Part shown: in pieces, positions 1 through 9,773 of the stretch | Numbering within the stretch: the stretch's first letter is position 1 | How the letters are laid out: each line of letters starts with the position of its first letter | Assembly (NCBI RefSeq): GCF_014529625.1 | Contig: NZ_CP076039.1 | Span: forward strand, 2,108,001-2,172,000 | From: Candidatus Pelagisphaera phototrophica | Lineage (GTDB): Bacteria > Verrucomicrobiota > Verrucomicrobiia > Opitutales > Opitutaceae | Direction of reading: 5' to 3' | DNA: 64,000 nucleotides | Notes under the pieces: model-generated | Databases searched by the model: none | What the model saw: only the letters and a program-made list of their open reading frames with translations | What the model was told of the DNA's origin: nothing | Position numbers and translations under genes: made by a program

Positions 1-1459
1 TGCCCACAAATTGTATACCAACTGGAAGATTTTTGCTAGTGTAGCCGCCGGGCATAATGATGCCGGGGAGTCCCGTAACGGAGGTAAGCGTATTGCGATC
101 GCCATCATTGTGGGTTTGTCCCGTTGATATGGCTGGAGGAGGAAGAGTGCGATAGGGTAGTATCAGAGCGTCCAGATTCCACTTGTCGATTGTTTCTTCG
201 ATCAATTCTCTAAGAGCTATCCGAAGTGTGTGGCGGGCTTGGTAGTCTTTGATAGTTTCGGGTGAGGGTAGGCTCATCGCGGTTATGTAGCGGGAATGGA
301 CCATGTCCAAACCCGCCGTTTCCAACATCTCTTCTATCGTGTCAAACGGACGGTCTGGGCCGAGGCGCTTGAGGTAGGCGTTGGATGCGGGAACGAGTTC
401 GTAAGGATGTGTGGTGCCAGTTACCGAACTGCCCGAGAATTCGCGAAGATTAGTGCCAGTAAGAATAGGATCAGCGATCAAGGCTCCGCCATCTTTTAGG
501 TCCTCAAGTGCCTCCTCAAAGCAGGCGAGGACTTCCGAATCAGCTGGATCTTGTATCATTTCTCTAAGCACTCCAATTCGTTTACCCTCCAAAGTGGGTT
601 CACCGAGCATCGATGCCCAATCGCTTTCGGGGAAATGTCCGATAGCGTCCGCGGTTGTTAGATCTTCCACATCCCACCCGGCCATCACTGAGAAGAGGGC
701 TGCGGCATCGTATACGGATCGCGTCATGGGGCCTGCTCTGTCTTGGGTTGGTCCGCGAGGCACGATCCCGCTCCGCGAAACCAAACCCTGCGTCCCGACC
801 ATGCCCACAAGACTGGAGTAAGCTGAAGGAATCTGAACGCTGCCACCTGTGTCGGTACCCAGACCGAGGGTAGCAAACCATGCAGCAATGGAAGCCCCAG
901 TACCGTTGGAGGAGACGCCGGGCGAATATTCGATGTTGTAGGGATTCAAGGTCCAGCCAGTAGGGTGCTGCTCGGGATCGAATCCGCCGTTGCCATACCA
1001 GTTAACCGTTGCAACTTTCGCTAAAATAATCGCTCCCGAGTCTTTCAGTCTTCGAATCACTTCCGCGTCGCGAGCTGGAATGGGACTTCCAAAAGGGTTG
1101 AAACCTGCAGTGGTGGGAAAGCCCCTCACGTCGATCAAGTCTTTTACCATTATAGGGATTCCGTGCAAGGGTGACCGTCGGCCTTTATCCAGTCTCTCCT
1201 GATCGAACGCTTTTGCTTCTTCGACAGCATTCTCATTCAAAAAAAAGATCGAATTGATCTTCGGGCCGCTTTTGTCATAGGCCTCAATTCGTTTTAGATA
1301 AAGCTGAACGAGCTTCTCCGAGCTAAGTGCCCCCGCATCTGTCGCTTCGATGATGTCTACAAGGGTAGCCGTCGATAAATCGAAGGTCTTCGACGAGAGA
1401 ACGGAACCGCTCAAGAAGGCAAGCAAAGTGATCGAGCAGAATTTACGGAAAGAAGTCAT
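1..1459 (-). CDS. Amidase-signature hydrolase, C-terminus cut by window edge
   Basis: Amidase-signature enzyme that should hydrolyse a carboxamide bond; substrate unknown. About 486 residues are visible from ATG at 1459 and the frame is still open at base 1. The N-terminus (MTSFRKFCSITLLAFLSG) is a Sec-type signal, so the enzyme is probably exported. The Ser-cisSer-Lys triad can be placed: Lys106 in MVKDLID, Ser183/184 in GVSSNGTG, and the nucleophile Ser207 in GTDTGGSVQIPS. The usual Arg after GGS[IV] is Gln here. It is the downstream-most visible member of a tandem array of five same-strand paralogues and is closest in layout to the genes ending at 4680 and 6410 (DLSTATLVDI-type start of the mature chain). 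Confidence 0.93.
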   Translation of the reverse strand, partial: MTSFRKFCSITLLAFLSGSVLSSKTFDLSTATLVDIIEATDAGALSSEKLVQLYLKRIEAYDKSGPKINSIFFLNENAVEEAKAFDQERLDKGRRSPLHGIPIMVKDLIDVRGFPTTAGFNPFGSPIPARDAEVIRRLKDSGAIILAKVATVNWYGNGGFDPEQHPTGWTLNPYNIEYSPGVSSNGTGASIAAWFATLGLGTDTGGSVQIPSAYSSLVGMVGTQGLVSRSGIVPRGPTQDRAGPMTRSVYDAAALFSVMAGWDVEDLTTADAIGHFPESDWASMLGEPTLEGKRIGVLREMIQDPADSEVLACFEEALEDLKDGGALIADPILTGTNLREFSGSSVTGTTHPYELVPASNAYLKRLGPDRPFDTIEEMLETAGLDMVHSRYITAMSLPSPETIKDYQARHTLRIALRELIEETIDKWNLDALILPYRTLPPPAISTGQTHNDGDRNTLTSVTGLPGIIMPGGYTSKNLPVGIQFVG

Positions 1460-1464
1460 CTAAT

Positions 1465-3033
1465 TTAAATGTTTGGTTTAATGTACCCACCCAATTGTGA
1501 TTCGAGGTATAACATCGCGGCCATCACCACCCCGTCAGCCCAAGGTCGACCAACGATTTGAAAGCCAATAGGAACCCCATTACTGTCAGTTCCACCTCGG
1601 ATGACTCCAGCTGGATAGCCAGTGACATTGAAGATCGCGGTGAAGCTTCCTCCTGGACGAGATCGAGTTTTCAAAGGATCTCCGATCTCGCTAACGGGAA
1701 ATCCTCTCACGGGGCATAGCAGGATGTCGTAATCCTCCATGAAGGTGAGGATCTCGCTCTTGATCTCGTCTTGCATCTCAAGAAGTTTTGTCACACGAGG
1801 CATGGGCACGATAGGATAGTCGAACCTGCGGGAGGGTCCTGGAACGATAGTTCCGTAGTGCTTGGTGAGGCGCTCCTGCCACGCGTTACCATCCGCATTT
1901 CGTAGTTCACTTCGAATGTCTGTAGCTTCCAGAATGCGTGGCGGTGTATCTTCAGTTACGGGACAGCCCGCTTTCTCCATCGCTTTAGCAGCCTTGAGCA
2001 CGACGTCGCGGACTTCTGATGTTGCCTCCATTCCGCCTGCACCTTGTTGGAGATAATAGCCGACGCGGAGCTTAGAAATGTCGACAGTCGTGGGCTCTGT
2101 CATAGGAACGTCGTAAATGATCGCATCCTTGTGATCTGGCCCTGAAATAATCGGCATCAAAGCAATTATGTCCTCTACCTTCCTACAGATGGGACCCAGC
2201 TGCTGGTAGGAATCGAACATGCCGCCGTAGTCAACAATATGTCCTGTGCGCGGGACACGCCCTGTGGTCGGTTTGAAGCCCGCGACTCCGTTTGCGTGAG
2301 ACGGAGAGCGGATGCTGCCACCAAAATCGCTACCGATATCGAATCCGGAACCGCCAGCAGCTACAATTGCCCCAGCCCCACCGCTAGATCCATATGTGGA
2401 GAACTTGGTGTTGTAGGGGTTTCGCGACATCCCGAAAATGATATTAGATGTAGTATTTAGACCGTCGACGCCTCCGAGGGTGAACTCTGGCGTATTGGTT
2501 TTTCCTATCAGTATGGCACCAGCAGCTCGGAGGCGGGCTACGGTCGTCGCATCTCGCTCGGGTACGAAATGAGAACGTCCCTGTGTTCCACCTGTGGACA
2601 CAACGCCCTCAGTGTCGATGGAATCCTTAATCGTCATGGGTACCCCGTGCAGGGATCCCAATAACTGACCTTTCGTCATAAGCTCGTCCGCCTTACTCGC
2701 TTCTTCGAATGCCCTATCGAAACAAGGAGTAACAACAGCGTTGATCTGCGGATTCACCTTGTGGATACGATCTACAAAATGTTGTACGGCCTCGGTGGAA
2801 GAAATCTGCTTAGAACGAATAAGCGATGCCAGTTTGGTGGCTGACATAAAGTGTATCTCCTCTTCAGTGTCGCTCGGCTCGCGAATGTCAGTGGTGAGAA
2901 GGGCTTGGGGTCTAGGCTTGTAGGTCATTGCCCCTTTGCTCGAGCGAGGGGCTAAAAGGCCGGTAGCCAAAGCCCCTTTGGCTAGTGCTTTGAGAAAAGA
3001 GCGTTTACTAATAGCGAGCGATTCGTGATTCAT
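1465..3033 (-). CDS. Amidase-signature hydrolase with Tat-like leader
   Basis: 522-residue amidase-signature protein. Catalytic residues: Lys136 in TIKDSID, Ser216/217 in YGSSGGAG, and Ser240 in GSDFGGSIRSPS. All three loops match the family consensus, so it is probably active; the substrate cannot be read from sequence. The leader reads AISKRSFLKALAKGALATG, a twin-arginine-like signal in which the first Arg is Lys (KR-x-F-L-K), so Tat export is likely but not certain. Its start is 27 bp from the stop of the next amidase (3061-4566), which it resembles most. The stop lies five bases from the start of the amidase at 1459, so the genes are probably co-transcribed. Confidence 0.95.
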   Translation of the reverse strand: MNHESLAISKRSFLKALAKGALATGLLAPRSSKGAMTYKPRPQALLTTDIREPSDTEEEIHFMSATKLASLIRSKQISSTEAVQHFVDRIHKVNPQINAVVTPCFDRAFEEASKADELMTKGQLLGSLHGVPMTIKDSIDTEGVVSTGGTQGRSHFVPERDATTVARLRAAGAILIGKTNTPEFTLGGVDGLNTTSNIIFGMSRNPYNTKFSTYGSSGGAGAIVAAGGSGFDIGSDFGGSIRSPSHANGVAGFKPTTGRVPRTGHIVDYGGMFDSYQQLGPICRKVEDIIALMPIISGPDHKDAIIYDVPMTEPTTVDISKLRVGYYLQQGAGGMEATSEVRDVVLKAAKAMEKAGCPVTEDTPPRILEATDIRSELRNADGNAWQERLTKHYGTIVPGPSRRFDYPIVPMPRVTKLLEMQDEIKSEILTFMEDYDILLCPVRGFPVSEIGDPLKTRSRPGGSFTAIFNVTGYPAGVIRGGTDSNGVPIGFQIVGRPWADGVVMAAMLYLESQLGGYIKPNI

Positions 3034-3060
3034 GATTGAAGTTCAGAAGTTTAATTCACA

Positions 3061-4566
3061 TCAGAGCATGTCTGGCTTTTTCCAGCCTCCGAATGCTTTC
3101 TCGATTTCTTTAGCGACTGCTAACACATGGTCCTCTTTGAAAGGTCGTCCAACAATCTGGAGTCCGATTGGCATGCCGTTCGGAGCTTCGCTTGCTCGCA
3201 CTACTGCTGCTGGCCAACCAGTTAAGTTGTAAACACGAGTGTAGCCCCCCCCAGTACTCGAAGTATCGTCCAGGCGACGTGAGGGTGAGGCGTTGGCCGG
3301 ACAAATGATAATGTCGTATTGGGAGAACCAAGACGCCATCTTGGATCGGAAAGCATCTTGTTTTTCCAAAAGTGCGGTAAAATCTGGGGTTGGGATCGGT
3401 TCGCCATTGATGCGGCGCATGAGACCAGCCGAGGGTTTACTTGTGCCAGCCTTTTCAAGGAGTCTCTCTAACCAGGCTCCACCATCTGCTTCGGTGATTT
3501 GATCTCGGAGGGGATAAACGACATGATCTCCTCCATGATAATCCTCGATAATACTCGCAACTTTAGGCTCTAACACTTCGATGGCATCTGCTATCATTTG
3601 TCGGGTTTCGTCGGTGGGCGTAGAGAGTTCGTTATTATCGTAGTATGCGATTCGAAGTTCATTGAGCGGTACAGAGATTGGATCTCCAAGCACTGCAGGA
3701 ATAACCCCGGCATCTCGAAAGTCTGGTCCAGATATGATTTCCATGATCGTCGATAGATCTTCGACGTATCTCGTCAGTGGTCCGAGCTGTTGGTATGCAT
3801 CGAATGCTCCGCCGTACCCTGGCCAGTGCCCAGTGCGAGGAACGCGTCCGGTGGTTGGTTTAATACCGCATATGCCATTGGCGTGGGCGGGACCCCTGAT
3901 ACTTCCGCCGAAATCGCTGCCTATATCGAAAGCTGAACCGCAGGCTGCCACGATAGCTCCGGCTCCCCCCGAAGAGCCGCTTGGGGAGTGTGCCGTATTG
4001 TGAGGATTAAATGTCTGTCCGTAGATGAGATTGATGGTTCCTTTCCCCCCACCTCCAAGAGTGAACTCAGGCGTATTGGTCTTGCCGATCAAAATAGCCC
4101 CAGCTGCTCTTAAGCGTGCTACAACCGTTGCGTCATGGTTCGGAATACGAGTGGTGTATCCGAGAGTCCCAGCTGTCGTAACGACCCCTTGGGTATCTAA
4201 AGAGTCTTTTATAGTAAAGGGGACGCCATGCAAGGGACCAGCTTGCCTAGCTGCGGCGATCGAAGCATCCGCTTTCTTTGCCTCTTCCAAGGCACGTTCA
4301 GGGCAAGTCGCGACTACTGCATTGATGGCAGGGTTAACTTCAGCGATGCGTGCAAGATAGTCCTGCAACAATTCCGCACTCGAGAGATAACCTGACTTGA
4401 TTGCTCTGGCTAGGTTGGTGGCTGAGCTTTCGATCGACAGCTCTCCTTTTTTTGAGGTCGCTTTAGCGATCCGAGGAAAACCAATGCCGAAGGCTACTGC
4501 CCCCAAAGCCGATTTTTGGACGAAACCTCGCCGACCTGACGCTTTGTCTTTTTGAATCGGATACAT
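3061..4566 (-). CDS. Amidase-signature hydrolase with Tat leader
   Basis: 501-residue amidase-signature enzyme. Catalytic Lys120 lies in TIKDSLD, the serine pair Ser198/199 in SGSSGGAG, and the nucleophile Ser222 in GSDFGGSIRGPA. The leader has a regular twin-arginine motif (GRRGFVQKSALGAVAFG), predicting export of a folded enzyme. Compared with its downstream neighbour it shares long blocks around the active site, such as ARLRAAGAILIGKTNTPEF and the TTGRVPRTGH stretch. The two therefore look like a recent tandem duplication within the array. ATG at 4566 is the natural start because it places the Tat motif at residues 11-16. Confidence 0.95.
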   Translation of the reverse strand: MYPIQKDKASGRRGFVQKSALGAVAFGIGFPRIAKATSKKGELSIESSATNLARAIKSGYLSSAELLQDYLARIAEVNPAINAVVATCPERALEEAKKADASIAAARQAGPLHGVPFTIKDSLDTQGVVTTAGTLGYTTRIPNHDATVVARLRAAGAILIGKTNTPEFTLGGGGKGTINLIYGQTFNPHNTAHSPSGSSGGAGAIVAACGSAFDIGSDFGGSIRGPAHANGICGIKPTTGRVPRTGHWPGYGGAFDAYQQLGPLTRYVEDLSTIMEIISGPDFRDAGVIPAVLGDPISVPLNELRIAYYDNNELSTPTDETRQMIADAIEVLEPKVASIIEDYHGGDHVVYPLRDQITEADGGAWLERLLEKAGTSKPSAGLMRRINGEPIPTPDFTALLEKQDAFRSKMASWFSQYDIIICPANASPSRRLDDTSSTGGGYTRVYNLTGWPAAVVRASEAPNGMPIGLQIVGRPFKEDHVLAVAKEIEKAFGGWKKPDML

Positions 4567-4679
4567 ATTTTTCCAGGAAATTAAAACGACAACTATTAAG
4601 AGGAGATTTTTTTGATTATAGCAGAGAATTGGTTCCCGGTAGCTTGCAGCTTTTGTTTACCGCTGATTGCATGTGTCAG

Positions 4680-6263
4680 CTAGTAGGATATTTCTTCTCC
4701 TGGAAGAGGAGGGGTGCTGTCTGGGGCAATGCGATGCTGGGTGGATTGCTCGTAGGCATAAGCCAGTTTGAAGAGAGTCGGCTCGGAGAAAGGACGCCCC
4801 AGAAATTCGATAGAGATTGGCAATCCTTCAGAGTTGAAGCCTGCTGGTATAACTAGGGCAGGTAGACCCGTAACGGAACTCACTGGATTGTCGCGGGGCC
4901 CACGATCGCCAGTGCCTAGTGGCGGAGCAGTCAGGGACTTGAAAGGATGTACCAAGGCGTCGACTTGATGCTCGTCCATAAGCTCGACAATCATAGATCT
5001 AAGAGTTTTACGATTCTTCAGGCGGGCTATGTACTCATCATTGAATTCGGTGTTGCCGAGTTCGATAGAATCCAGGTAGCGGGGTCTCATACGTTCAAGG
5101 ATTTCGCCCGATTCTTGCAACGCTTCTAATGACTTATAAGGAACGGTGTCTCCGCGTGAGGCGATATAAGCTCGATACGCTTCATAAAACTCGAAATTGC
5201 TGGCGCGAGCGAGCGGGAAAAACTTTACTATGTCCATACCGATCGACAGGCCGTCGATAACCAGTGCCCCTTGTTCGTAGATTTTTTCTATTTCGAGGTC
5301 GATCATGTTATTAATTTCCTGAAATTCTTCCCCCTTGCGGAACAAATCCCTAAAAACCCCGATTCTTGCCCCCTTAAGTCCGTCTAAATCGAGATAGTCT
5401 GAGTATGGAGAATCAGATACACGACCCAGTTGAGAGTGAGTGAAAAGGTCTTCCGCGTCGAAGCCCCGCATATAGTTTGCCATGATGGCGGCATCCTTTA
5501 CAGTTTTCGCATGGGAGCCTGCTCTGTCTTGGGTATAGGAAATTGCAATCAATCCAGCCCGGCTGATCAATCCCTGAGTCGGAGCGAATCCGACTAGGCT
5601 ATTATTTGAGGCAGGACTTCGGATGGATGCACCGGTTTCGGTCGCAATGCCCAAAGTTGCGAACCCGCAATTTACAGCGACGCCAGGTCCTGCACTCGAC
5701 CCACCCGGGTTCCGGGTTAAGTCGTATGGGTTAAGCACCTGCCCTCCTAAGGAGCTTAGTCCTTCGGAGCCACGATTGAACTCGTCAAGATTTCCCTTCG
5801 CCAATAAAATGGCCCCCGCGTTTTTGAGCTTCCTAACCACCGTCGAGTCATCTAAAGGGTATGTATTGGCCAATCCAATACAGCCACCAGCGGTAGGAGC
5901 GTCTATAGTATCTACTGTGTCTTTCGCTACGAAGGGGATCCCATGAAGGGGAGAGCGCGGACCTTTTTCCACCCGTTCCTTGTCTAATGCACGTGCCCGT
6001 TCGATCGCGTTGTCAGCAATTGCAATGATGGCCTTAAGGGAGGGCCCTTTTTGATCGTAGGCTTCGATACGGGCGAGGTAGCGCGTTACTAGCTCTTCCG
6101 AGGTAAGGGTTCCCGCATCAAAGGCGGCGTTTATGTCATCAATCGTAGCATTACTTAGATCGACAGTTTTCGCTTGAGTGTACGAAGTGAATGTCGGAGT
6201 AAGCACTAGTATAGCCAACAAATGTTTGGTATTCGATAAATATTTTCGAAATTTTGTATGCAT
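4680..6263 (-). CDS. Amidase-signature hydrolase, Sec-exported type
   Basis: 527-residue amidase-signature protein. The N-terminus (HLLAILVLTPTFTSYTQA) is a Sec signal with a likely cut near residue 31. Catalytic positions: Lys114 in VAKDTVD, Ser189/190 in PGGSSAGPG, and Ser213 in ETGASIRSPAS; all are intact. The mature start DLSNATIDDINAAFDAG resembles the genes at 1459 and 8005, defining a second subgroup in the array distinct from the two Tat-type members. The C-terminus also matches the 8005 gene (APDSTPPLPGEEISY compared with MATPALPGETFSY). The substrate is unknown. Confidence 0.94.
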   Translation of the reverse strand: MHTKFRKYLSNTKHLLAILVLTPTFTSYTQAKTVDLSNATIDDINAAFDAGTLTSEELVTRYLARIEAYDQKGPSLKAIIAIADNAIERARALDKERVEKGPRSPLHGIPFVAKDTVDTIDAPTAGGCIGLANTYPLDDSTVVRKLKNAGAILLAKGNLDEFNRGSEGLSSLGGQVLNPYDLTRNPGGSSAGPGVAVNCGFATLGIATETGASIRSPASNNSLVGFAPTQGLISRAGLIAISYTQDRAGSHAKTVKDAAIMANYMRGFDAEDLFTHSQLGRVSDSPYSDYLDLDGLKGARIGVFRDLFRKGEEFQEINNMIDLEIEKIYEQGALVIDGLSIGMDIVKFFPLARASNFEFYEAYRAYIASRGDTVPYKSLEALQESGEILERMRPRYLDSIELGNTEFNDEYIARLKNRKTLRSMIVELMDEHQVDALVHPFKSLTAPPLGTGDRGPRDNPVSSVTGLPALVIPAGFNSEGLPISIEFLGRPFSEPTLFKLAYAYEQSTQHRIAPDSTPPLPGEEISY

Positions 6264-6409
6264 TGACGGTTTTGGTTATTGTGAGTTAGAGTTGTTCAAG
6301 GGTACCATCTGAGAGAGTACTAGCTAGAAAGGCTGCCAAATTTGAGGCGAGGGCGATCAAGGCAAGTTTGTGAGTCTTAAGTTATTGCATTTATAGAAAC
6401 GAGATCGAT

Positions 6410-8005
6410 TTAATACGAGAATGTCTCCCCTGGAAGGGCTGGTGTGGCCATTGGAACCATCACATTGTCTGTAGCCGCCTCGAAACCAGAAGCGAGTTTG
6501 ATGAGGGTTGGCTCGCTCCATGGCCTTCCCAAGATTTCGAGCCCAACGGGCAATCCATCCTCGGTAAATCCCATGGGTACAATAAACGCAGGCAGCCCGG
6601 TGACGGGACTCAGCTGATTTGGCGTGTATTGGCGTTCCGGATCGTTGCGAGGTCCAAGCTTCAGCGGACCATAGAGTTTGTGTGGGTAAATTAGTGCGTC
6701 TAGATCATATCTATCGATGAGGTCGATAACCATTTGGCGCAGAGTTTCCTTTCCTCTGAGCGTGGCTCGGTAAGCGAGGTCGCGGTCGAGATCGATAGGA
6801 TTTTTCATGAGTTCGATATCGGAATCGCGAATGGGCAAATCGATGTGCTGCAGTAGCAATTCCTCGGCGGTTTTGTAAGGATAACTTGGTCCTTGGCGGG
6901 TTAGATATTGATTGATGGCCGCTATGCGTTCGAAGCGACTGGGAGAGGGATTTGAGCCAAGGTATCCAGGCAAGTTGATCCCAAGTGCAACAGGATCAAA
7001 GACGTACGCTCCATTCTCCTCGAACACCTTAATTGAATTCTTCGCCAGTTCGATAACTTGTTCATCGATGGGGGTGAAATCCCAAGCCTCTGAAAGCACG
7101 CCTACTCGAGCTCCTGCTAAGCCGTTGGAATCAATGAAACTAATGTAGGGTTCGAGAGGCATTTTTCCGAGGCTGTTTGCTGTCCAGAGGTCTTCAGAGT
7201 CAAAGCCTGCGATAGCATCGAGCGTAGCACAGACATCGTAGACACTTCGAGCCATCGGACCACCACGCTCGCCGGTGACGTAGCTCCACATTTGACCCGC
7301 ACGACTGATCAATCCCGATGTCGTGGAAAGTCCGTAAAGATTTCCGTCAGAAGTTGGCGTACGGATAGAAAATCCGGTTTCACTTCCTAAACCTACTGTT
7401 CCAAAACGAGCGGCAAGTCCGCCAGAGGTGCCACTGCTCGACCAGCCTGGTGTCCGATCAAGGGCGAAGGGATTCTTAGTGTTTCCACCCAAGGTAGAAG
7501 AGGCTAGCATCTCCGGCCGTGTATACCAATCGCTTTGATTGGCTTTGGCTAAAATGATTGCACCAGCTTTTCGCAGGCGAGCCACGATCGTGCTGTCTCG
7601 ATCGGGGATAACATGTTTAAGTGGACTATAGCCACCTGTGGTTGGCATGTCATTGGTGTCGAAAACATCCTTCGCTAAAACGGGAATGCCGTGCAAGGGC
7701 GATCGGGGTCCAGATAATCTATATTCTTTGTCAAGTGCTCTTGCGGTTTCGAGTGCTTTTTCGCTCAGCGAAAGGATCGATTTGATCTCTGGACCGGTCT
7801 GATCATAGGCTTCGATACGAGCTATGGATAGCTCGACTAGCTTTTCAGCCGTCAATGCACCCGCTTCCATAGCGGCCTGAATCTCCCTAATCCCAGCGGT
7901 GGTTAATGTGAAGCTATCTCCCTTGAGCGGGCCTGCAGTGATAATTTGTATCGAAATGGCTAATACAAATACATCAAGAATCTTTCTATATTTTGCTATC
8001 ATCAT
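6410..8005 (-). CDS. Amidase-signature hydrolase, first gene of the array
   Basis: 531-residue amidase-signature protein and the promoter-proximal gene of the five-gene array. It has a short hydrophobic leader (VFVLAISIQIITAGP) that fits Sec export. Lys112 (LAKDVFD) and Ser189/190 (PGWSSSGTSGG) are present. The nucleophile loop reads ETGFSIRTPT with Ser213, so a bulky Phe stands where Gly or Ala is usual. This may change the oxyanion pocket or the substrate range, or mean reduced activity (inference). The 146-bp gap to the next gene is the largest in the array, so an internal promoter is possible. Confidence 0.93.
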   Translation of the reverse strand: MMIAKYRKILDVFVLAISIQIITAGPLKGDSFTLTTAGIREIQAAMEAGALTAEKLVELSIARIEAYDQTGPEIKSILSLSEKALETARALDKEYRLSGPRSPLHGIPVLAKDVFDTNDMPTTGGYSPLKHVIPDRDSTIVARLRKAGAIILAKANQSDWYTRPEMLASSTLGGNTKNPFALDRTPGWSSSGTSGGLAARFGTVGLGSETGFSIRTPTSDGNLYGLSTTSGLISRAGQMWSYVTGERGGPMARSVYDVCATLDAIAGFDSEDLWTANSLGKMPLEPYISFIDSNGLAGARVGVLSEAWDFTPIDEQVIELAKNSIKVFEENGAYVFDPVALGINLPGYLGSNPSPSRFERIAAINQYLTRQGPSYPYKTAEELLLQHIDLPIRDSDIELMKNPIDLDRDLAYRATLRGKETLRQMVIDLIDRYDLDALIYPHKLYGPLKLGPRNDPERQYTPNQLSPVTGLPAFIVPMGFTEDGLPVGLEILGRPWSEPTLIKLASGFEAATDNVMVPMATPALPGETFSY

Positions 8006-8522
8006 ATGCAGGTACAGTTACTAATGGCAAAATGGGGAAAGAACTTTCGAGATAGTGAGGGAGGGATGCGTTACTTGTTTGTTGATACTGGCCATTTTTG
8101 TCAGCTCTATCTAATGCACAACTATGTTGTTTTCGTATATAGTTTTTAGAATCCTTGAGAGCAACACCTTGTATTCGGTTGTCAAAGACGCCGAAAGCAT
8201 GGGCGATGCCAAAATTCCCTTTTTTGCTCTAATTGAATTTTAATCCAAAAGATAGAGATCGATTTGAATAAAAGTGTAATATTTGGATATCGATCTATTA
8301 CTGCCTACTATCGTTTAGCGATTTGATTTCTAATTTGTTAACGGTTGAAAGTTATTCATCCGTTATTGGCTTAAGAAGCTGTATTTTCGATTAACATGGC
8401 GTAGTTAAAATTTGCAAAATCAAGCATCGCTTTCCACCTTTGATCAAAATTAAACACCACGTGGGCATGACTCGTAAGCGAGGAGTTCAAAAAAGGATAG
8501 AGCCAGGTCGGGCTGATCTAAT
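8006..8522. other. Intergenic, AT-rich, upstream of the amidase array
   Basis: No gene is supported here. It is the likely promoter region of the minus-strand amidases. One inverted repeat is visible: AGATCGAT at 8256-8263 and ATCGATCT at 8289-8296, 25 bases apart. It could be an operator, but nothing ties it to a regulator. Confidence 0.4.
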
Positions 8523-9112
8523 ATTGATCTATCAGAAGCGGTAAAGTGGTACATGAAAGCCGCCGAGCAAGGGCATGCAGAATCCAAGCACGACCTCGGC
8601 CGGATGTATTACACTGGCGAAGGCGTTCTTCAAAATGACAAGGAATCGTTTAAGTGGTTTAGGAAAGCCGCTGAACAAGGCTGTGCCAGAGGTCAGGTAA
8701 ACCTCGGCGTGTGTTACTTCCAAGGCATAGGCGTCTCTTAAGATTACAAACAAGGGTTTAGTGGTTCACGAAAGGTGCCAAGCAAGGTGATGCCGATGCT
8801 CAGTTCTACCTCGGCCTGATGTACCTCGTCGGCGAAGGCGTCCCTCAGGACTAAATTAGAGCCTATATGTGGTTCAATATTGCTGCGGCCAATGGATTTG
8901 AAGACGGTGCTAGAAACAGAGACATCGTCGCCAAAAAAATGACCTCCGACCAAACCGCCGATGCAGAAAGAATGGCACGCGAGACGGTGGAGGCCAACCC
9001 AAAGGTGATCGGTGAGCAAGGGGAAAATGAAAATCAACAAAGGACAGGTCAGGCGGCTCTAGAACCTTCTTTTCGCACCGATTTACGCAATCTTAGTAAT
9101 CTGTGTGCCTGA
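8523..9112 (+). pseudogene. Decayed Sel1-repeat (TPR-like) protein gene
   Basis: Remnant of a secreted or periplasmic Sel1-repeat protein. Sel1 repeats can be read across two frames: EAVKWYMKAAEQGHAESKHD and GRMYYTGEG, then FRKAAEQGCARGQVNLGVCY, ending at TAA 8739-8741. The reading then moves to another frame near 8742-8762 (WFTKGAKQGDADAQFYLGLM), meets a second stop, TAA 8852-8854, and continues as the typical Sel1-protein tail (AYMWFNIAAANGFEDGARNR). At least one frameshift and two stops break it. No initiation region is left: a TGA lies at 8514-8516 in the same frame. Two separate ORFs are possible but would be fragments. Confidence 0.75.
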
Positions 9113-9263
9113 GTTTTTCCAAGACCCAACTAAGCATTTTAGCCAAGACTTTATCGAAGGAATGTAGTCCAGCGAAATAGCAGAATAGAAGAGATCGCAG
9201 ATAGATCAGGAGATTGAATTTAATGATTGCCAGTTTGTGCGAGGTTGGGGTAACATTCGGCCA

Positions 9264-9773
9264 GTGGTTCGCAAGCTGATTATCTTTTTCTTAATCTCTA
9301 CAATTTTGCAGTTTTCCCAGGGCGGGGAACCTGTATTCGAGAAAATTCTATCCATCAAGATTCAGGTTGAGATGGATGATAATCATGGTGAATTCATGGA
9401 CCTAAAATCTGGGTACTATCCTTACACGAAAGGAGAATTTTCTGGAGTAGCTGAAGGAGTCCTATTGCCCCAAGGCGGAGCTAGGAACCTGTATTCTGAT
9501 TCGTATTTAGAAGGCAAGAGACTGATCGAGGATGAGATCATCATGGTCTTGCTGACTGATAGTGGTGAAAAAATTTATTGCGAAGCATTAGGTCTAATAC
9601 TTCGTGATACCGATACCGACTCTAATGATTTCATGCATACAAGCTGGAGGTTTCGGACGGCGAGTCCAAATCTCGCTTGGCTCAATACGACAGTCGGCAT
9701 TGCAAAAACAAGATTTTTCAACGAAGGGTCAGAATACCGAGCTGAGCATAATATTTACAGAATAGTGCCGTGA
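9264..9773 (+). CDS. DUF3237-family exported protein
   Basis: About 170 residues. The second half follows the DUF3237 pattern: a glycine-rich turn LLPQGGARN, a strand with the phrase YLEGKRLIEDEIIMVLLTDSG, then WRFRTASPNLAWLNTTVGIA and a final YRIVP. DUF3237 proteins are small barrels of unknown function. I prefer GTG 9264 as start because it gives a compact signal peptide (VRKLIIFFLISTILQFSQG). GTG 9237 in the same frame adds nine residues before it. No partner gene is evident; it sits alone between the Sel1 remnant and tRNA-Leu. Confidence 0.7.
   Translation: MVRKLIIFFLISTILQFSQGGEPVFEKILSIKIQVEMDDNHGEFMDLKSGYYPYTKGEFSGVAEGVLLPQGGARNLYSDSYLEGKRLIEDEIIMVLLTDSGEKIYCEALGLILRDTDTDSNDFMHTSWRFRTASPNLAWLNTTVGIAKTRFFNEGSEYRAEHNIYRIVP

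Noticed and set aside
4629-4856. 75-residue plus-strand ORF at the amidase boundary
   Set aside because: No homology; covers the 3' end of an intact amidase on the other strand.
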